Part shown: piece by piece, positions 60,425 through 64,000 of the stretch
Numbering within the stretch: position 1 is the stretch's first letter
Layout of the letters: every line of letters starts with the position of its first letter
Source of the DNA: an uncultured Chitinophagaceae bacterium
GTDB taxonomy: Bacteria; Bacteroidota; Bacteroidia; Chitinophagales; Chitinophagaceae
Assembly (NCBI GenBank): GCA_937958995.1
Contig: CALGAP010000015.1
Coordinates: forward strand, 1 to 64,000
Reading direction: 5' to 3'
DNA length: 64,000 nucleotides
Translations under genes and position numbers: made by a program
Notes under the pieces: model-generated
What the model was told of the DNA's origin: nothing
Database searches by the model: none
The model's input: the letters and a program-made list of their open reading frames with translations, nothing else

Positions 60425-61450
60425 ATGAGAAAGCTGGCGATACTGGCGGGGTTGGGGATGATTAGCATATCCCTGCAGGCGCAACAGAAACCACATTATT
60501 CCCAGTATGTATTGAATCAATACATACTGAATCCGGCCCTGACAGGAATTGAAAACTATGTGGACGTGAAGCTTAGTCACCGGCACCAGTGGGTAGGATT
60601 GGAGGGTGCGCCGGTCACAACGTATGCCACTGTTCACGGTGCTCTCGGTAAACGAGATTATCGAACCTCAGCCACATCATATCGCGTACCAGGGGAAAAC
60701 CCACGTGGAAGAAGTTATTGGGAAGAATACACTGCCGCTGAATCTCATCACGGTATCGGCTTGCAAGTAATCAATGACCGAACCGGACCATTAAACACTT
60801 TTTCTGCTTATGCTACCTACGCTTACCATATTGGTATTGGCGTACGTACCAGCCTCGCCGCCGGATTTGGAGCGGGCATCACAAACCTGAGCCTGAACAG
60901 CAGCAAGCTGGATTTCGGGCCGGCCAACCCGGTGGACCCGGCAGTATACACAAGCGGACAGATCAATAATATCAAACCCGACTTTAATGCAGGGTTGTAT
61001 CTGTACTCGGCAGATTTCTTTATAGGATTGTCAGCACAGCAGATCATCCCGCAAAAAGTGGTTTTTACAGATAATGTGGTGCAAAGGACAGAGGAGGGAA
61101 AGTTCGTACCCCATTTATTTGCCACCGCCGGTTATCGTTTCTTGGTGTCGGAAGATTTTAACCTGATACCATCGGTACTGGTAAAGTACATAAGGCCCTT
61201 ACCGGTGCAGGCAGATATAAATGCAAAACTCCAGTACCAGGACCTGGCATGGATAGGAGCGAGTTACAGAACAGGTGATGGATATGCCGGAATGCTGGGG
61301 GTGAATATTTCCAATACCCTGAACATTGGGTACTCTTATGATTACACTACTTCCAATCTGAATACGGTTAGTAGAGGCACCCATGAAATTCTTGTCGGTC
61401 TGATCATCGGCAATAAATATGGAGACTGGTGCCCAAAGAATGTATGGTAA
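60425..61450 (+). CDS. PorP/SprF-family type IX secretion outer-membrane protein
   Basis: The 341-residue barrel has a signal peptide (L-Q-A-Q-Q) and the family start H-Y-S-Q-Y-V-L-N-Q-Y-I-L-N-P-A-L-T-G, then H-R-H-Q-W-V-G-L-x-G-A-P and G-I-G-L-Q-V-x-N-D-R-T-G. SprF-like proteins are needed for export of type B sorting-domain cargo encoded immediately upstream. It follows that cargo gene by 96 bp, a known pairing. Confidence 0.95.
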   Translation: MRKLAILAGLGMISISLQAQQKPHYSQYVLNQYILNPALTGIENYVDVKLSHRHQWVGLEGAPVTTYATVHGALGKRDYRTSATSYRVPGENPRGRSYWEEYTAAESHHGIGLQVINDRTGPLNTFSAYATYAYHIGIGVRTSLAAGFGAGITNLSLNSSKLDFGPANPVDPAVYTSGQINNIKPDFNAGLYLYSADFFIGLSAQQIIPQKVVFTDNVVQRTEEGKFVPHLFATAGYRFLVSEDFNLIPSVLVKYIRPLPVQADINAKLQYQDLAWIGASYRTGDGYAGMLGVNISNTLNIGYSYDYTTSNLNTVSRGTHEILVGLIIGNKYGDWCPKNVW

Positions 61451-61484
61451 TGTCTGCGTAACCAATACCAACTGCGAACACAAG

Positions 61485-61511
61485 TCCCGCCTCCGGCGGG
61501 ATTTTGTTTTT
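61485..61511 (+). terminator. Terminator of the PorP/SprF gene
   Basis: TCCCGCC and GGCGGGA arms with a 3-nt loop are followed by TTTTGTTTTT. Confidence 0.88.
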
Positions 61512-61529
61512 GGGGAAAATTCTAAATGA

Positions 61530-61566
61530 AAATTCCAAAAGGAAATGATTTCTCCTTTTGGAATTT
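61530..61566. repeat. Palindrome between convergent genes
   Basis: Perfect 14-bp arms AAATTCCAAAAGGA and TCCTTTTGGAATTT surround 9 bp. The arms resemble those at 55190-55230. The palindrome lies after a full terminator, so it is not needed for termination. Confidence 0.6.
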
Positions 61567-61616
61567 CTTATTTGGTTTCTGTTATTTGGTGCCCGGAATT
61601 TACTTCCCGGAATTTC

Positions 61617-63539
61617 TCAGATGTGAACTATCTTTTTCTTCTTCACCTTATTCCCGCTATTGTTCTCTGACTTTTGCTGGGATTCTTCCTTTTTCTTTTC
61701 TTCTTCAGCTTTCTTCAGCTGCGCATGTTGCGTGAGGCGATCGAGCAAAACCTTTTGCTCGGCTTTCTTCATTTCGGCTTGCTTGCGGGCGCGCTCGGCC
61801 TGGTAGGCGCCTAACCGAACCCGGAACGCATCATATTTTTTCAGCAGGTCCTCGTCATCGAGCAACGCAGCCTGGGTTTCTTCATCGATCTTTTTCCAGT
61901 CAACTTCTTTCAGCGCCTTCTCTAACTGTTGCTGCAGTTTGGTGATATCCACTTTCACCTCTCCTTCGCTGAGTTCGGTTTCCAGTTTTTTCCAATCGAT
62001 AGCCTGCAGTGCGAGCAGCGCTTTTTCAACAGCCTCTTTTGTTTTTTTCTCAGTATATGTCATCACATATTTCTTCGGCAGCGAAGTGTCTTCAATGATG
62101 TGGTAAGAAAAACTGCTGCTCGGTACGAATGGAAAGACTTTGGTCTTTGCTTCAACGGGCTTCTCAGGGGCGGGGGCTTCCTGGAAAGTAAATTCAACAT
62201 TTTGCCATACATTGGCAAAGCTGGCCATCTGCGGAATTTCGTGCAGCTTTTCAGCAATGGCCGCGAGCTTTACTTCGGTAGCCAGTTCAATTAGTGAAGA
62301 TGCCTGTAAAGCTTCCGCAATTTCTTCGTCAGCCTCTTTTAGTTTTAATTCCACAACATTTGCCAGCGCGTCATCAGCTACTACTTCTACTTCAGCAGCA
62401 TTTTCCTGTTCATTTCCACTATCAGCCAAATCAAGATCTTTATTCACTTCTGCTGTTTCCGAAGCGGGCGTCGTGAAATGGAACGGCATTTCTGAACCTG
62501 CCAGCAGGGGCGCGCGCACGTTATCTATAGTGCGTGTGATGATTCTGCCAGGATTGTACAAGCCAATGAAGCCAATCACCAGGGCCGATAACAAAAATGC
62601 TATCATGCGCTGCGGCAGGGGAGCGCTGGTATTTTCTTTGGTTAAAATGCGTTTGACCCGGTTCAGCAACAAATGCTGGTTCTTACCGGTGGCAGCCAAT
62701 GTAAGTGAAGAGGTGGCCAGGCCGCGGTTTTGCTCCAGTGTGAGCAGTGCCTTTGCATAGGCGGCCGCATCGTAGCGGAACTGCAAAACGAAATCATCGC
62801 AGCTATGCTCGCGCTCTTTGCGTACGATATTGCTGAGGAAACGCGAGAATGGGTTGAAGAATAAGATAATGTCGGTGCAGGCGATCAACAGGTTGATCAG
62901 GTAATCGTTGCGACGAATATGATTCAGTTCGTGAAGAATAATAGCTTCTGCCTGCTGAATGCTTAAATGATTCACCGCGGCCACGGGCAATAAGATCACG
63001 GGTTTCCAGAAACCCACTGTCAAGGGGGTATCAACCAAAGATGAAAACCAGATGGTGACTTTCTTCTTTATACCCATGTGCTGCAAGGCCTGCTGCAGAA
63101 ATACCCGCCATTCAGGATGTGCTTTCTGAATGCCGGTGGTATATAATTGACGGATATGAAAGTAATGACGATAAAAACGAATGAACAGGAAAGCGGCAAC
63201 CACCAGGTAGGCTACCGATAAATAGGGAAGAGCGGGTTCCAGGAAAGTGGCAACGCGTGCCATCAGCGACTGGCCGCTTAATTGCTCGCTGGCATATATA
63301 GTGACAATTTCGGGAGCGGCGGCTGCCCTGTAAAAATTAATTACGAGTGTTACGAAGAACCATACGGTACCGCCGGTCAGCGATAGCAGGGCAATGGTGT
63401 GTCTTTGTCGAGCCTGGTATTTCTTACCGTTTGCAGTCAGGCACACATACACCAACCACATCAATCCCATTTGCCATAAGCTGTCCAGTAGTGACCATCC
63501 CAACGCTTTAAGAAAAGCAGATTGGTTAATGAAGTCCAT
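61617..63539 (-). CDS. M56-family metallopeptidase (BlaR1/MecR1-like)
   Basis: The 640-residue protein has about four membrane spans (about 10-30, 38-60, 95-125 and 305-325). A gluzincin motif I-L-H-E-L-N-H-I-R-R-N-D-Y lies at about 203-215 and E-R-E-H-S-C-D-D-F at about 244-252. It lacks a penicillin-binding sensor domain; instead a long charged C-terminal region, rich in E, K and A, ends in K-K-K-I-V-H-I. It probably cleaves BlaI after an envelope signal. It starts 3 bp after the blaI stop. Confidence 0.92.
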   Translation of the reverse strand: MDFINQSAFLKALGWSLLDSLWQMGLMWLVYVCLTANGKKYQARQRHTIALLSLTGGTVWFFVTLVINFYRAAAAPEIVTIYASEQLSGQSLMARVATFLEPALPYLSVAYLVVAAFLFIRFYRHYFHIRQLYTTGIQKAHPEWRVFLQQALQHMGIKKKVTIWFSSLVDTPLTVGFWKPVILLPVAAVNHLSIQQAEAIILHELNHIRRNDYLINLLIACTDIILFFNPFSRFLSNIVRKEREHSCDDFVLQFRYDAAAYAKALLTLEQNRGLATSSLTLAATGKNQHLLLNRVKRILTKENTSAPLPQRMIAFLLSALVIGFIGLYNPGRIITRTIDNVRAPLLAGSEMPFHFTTPASETAEVNKDLDLADSGNEQENAAEVEVVADDALANVVELKLKEADEEIAEALQASSLIELATEVKLAAIAEKLHEIPQMASFANVWQNVEFTFQEAPAPEKPVEAKTKVFPFVPSSSFSYHIIEDTSLPKKYVMTYTEKKTKEAVEKALLALQAIDWKKLETELSEGEVKVDITKLQQQLEKALKEVDWKKIDEETQAALLDDEDLLKKYDAFRVRLGAYQAERARKQAEMKKAEQKVLLDRLTQHAQLKKAEEEKKKEESQQKSENNSGNKVKKKKIVHI

Positions 63540-63542
63540 TCG

Positions 63543-63926
63543 TTACTGTTTTTTCAGATTGTCAAGCAATTTTTGAATTTCTTCCAATTCAGCGTCCGAT
63601 GCTTTGTGATTACCCAGCGCCTGCATCACCAGTTGCGTAGGTGAGCCACCAAACAACGTGTCGATCATTTTGCCGAGCAAATGTTTTTGAGTTTTTTCCT
63701 TGCTGACAGCAGCCTGGTAGATATGCGTCTTCACCGAATCATCGCGCTTTACCAGTCCTTTTTCGTGCATAATCTGCATCAGCTTGAGGGTGGTGGTATA
63801 TCCCGCCTCTTTGGTTTTCAACAACTCTTCATGCACTTCCCTCACGCTGGCTTGTCCCTTGGCCCACAGCACCTGCAAAATCTCCAGCTCGCTCTCAGTT
63901 GGTTTAATGTTCTTGATAGTTGGCAT
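63543..63926 (-). CDS. blaI: BlaI/MecI/CopY-family repressor
   Basis: The 127-residue winged-helix repressor has P-T-E-S-E-L-E-I-L-Q-V-L-W, then R-E-V-H-E-E-L-L and G-Y-T-T-T-L-K-L-M-Q-I-M, the DNA-recognition helix, and a C-terminal dimer region. It probably represses its own operon through the inverted repeat 63950-63967 and is cleaved by the M56 protease. It is translationally close to that gene. Confidence 0.94.
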   Translation of the reverse strand: MPTIKNIKPTESELEILQVLWAKGQASVREVHEELLKTKEAGYTTTLKLMQIMHEKGLVKRDDSVKTHIYQAAVSKEKTQKHLLGKMIDTLFGGSPTQLVMQALGNHKASDAELEEIQKLLDNLKKQ

Positions 63927-63949
63927 ATTGAAAAAACATTTGCCCCAAT

Positions 63950-63967
63950 TTACGACATATTTCGTAA
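63950..63967. promoter_or_regulatory. BlaI operator candidate
   Basis: TTACGACATATTTCGTAA has 6-bp perfect arms (TTACGA/TCGTAA) and lies 23 bp before the blaI start. BlaI dimers bind inverted repeats in this position. Confidence 0.6.
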
Positions 63968-64000
63968 TGAATTGTTAACACAATATAAATCATGATAAAT

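Noticed and set aside
1..64000. CRISPR array or toxin-polymorphic system
   Set aside because: No set of regularly spaced identical repeats with unique spacers was seen; the repeats present are palindromes or the two attachment copies.

Overview
The window is chromosomal DNA of a Bacteroidota bacterium, most likely family Chitinophagaceae (Chitinophaga/Niastella-like). Supporting signs: promoters of the TAnnTTTG type (upstream of the SRP RNA, tRNA-Ser and DUF3276 genes), type IX secretion sorting domains (23.4-26.8 kb and 56.8-60.3 kb), a PorP/SprF protein, LytTR/His_kinase pairs, a DUF3276 PUR protein, WbqC, and a Reg_prop sensor. The genus assignment is inference.

1-397: the 3' end of an IS3-family transposase and its insertion-sequence end, then chromosomal DNA ending in a rho-independent terminator. 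398-20766: a ~20.4 kb integrative and mobilizable element in the 3' end of a tRNA-Ser(UGA) gene. The proof is structural. A 24-bp direct repeat (398-421 and 20743-20766) duplicates the tRNA 3' end. The displaced copy still carries its own terminator (359-392). A tyrosine recombinase lies beside the intact tRNA. Inside are a mobilization backbone (HTH/excisionase-like protein, small conserved protein, zinc-less primase, candidate oriT, MobC, relaxase, membrane protein), and cargo: a TcmP/three-Cys (DUF5131) pair, an AbiEii-type toxin-antitoxin pair, a RadC-like protein without its metal ligands, a YhcG nuclease partly overlapping the integrase gene, and an arsenic cluster. The arsenic cluster is arsR, arsM, an acr3 that looks frameshifted near its 5' end, a membrane protein, two metallophosphoesterases, a SigZ-like sigma factor and a PAP2 phosphatase. 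No type IV secretion genes are present, so transfer would need a helper.

20.8-45 kb is core chromosome: ABC exporter, DUF3276 protein, a secreted M12B-type metalloprotease, pgi and threonine aldolase, a hemerythrin/DUF3500 locus, a lipoprotein, a Reg_prop sensor kinase, an SRAP (YedK-like) operon with a divergent small regulator, a two-kinase/one-LytTR-regulator operon, an OmpA protein, an amino-acid racemase homologue, the 4.5S SRP RNA and a transaldolase-like aldolase.

45-64 kb: an Ada-type regulator/methyltransferase, a carbohydrate operon (GH3, DUF6807, two Gfo/Idh/MocA oxidoreductases, bicupin) suggesting sugar oxidation coupled to glycoside cleavage, an outer-membrane barrel, a LEA14-like lipoprotein, WbqC, a giant IgGFc/PKD adhesin-like T9SS cargo followed by PorP/SprF, and a BlaI/BlaR1-like pair at the right edge.

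The most unusual signals are: (i) near-identical palindromes in front of tcmP in the element and of the SRAP operon in the chromosome, hinting at shared (possibly DNA-damage) control; (ii) two long palindromes with 42- and 32-bp arms of different sequence but the same 39-nt centre length (37716-37838, 43298-43400), and related palindromes between convergent genes; (iii) the phosphatase-rich arsenic cluster with its own sigma factor and a broken acr3 reading frame; (iv) hairpins inside the yhcG coding sequence.
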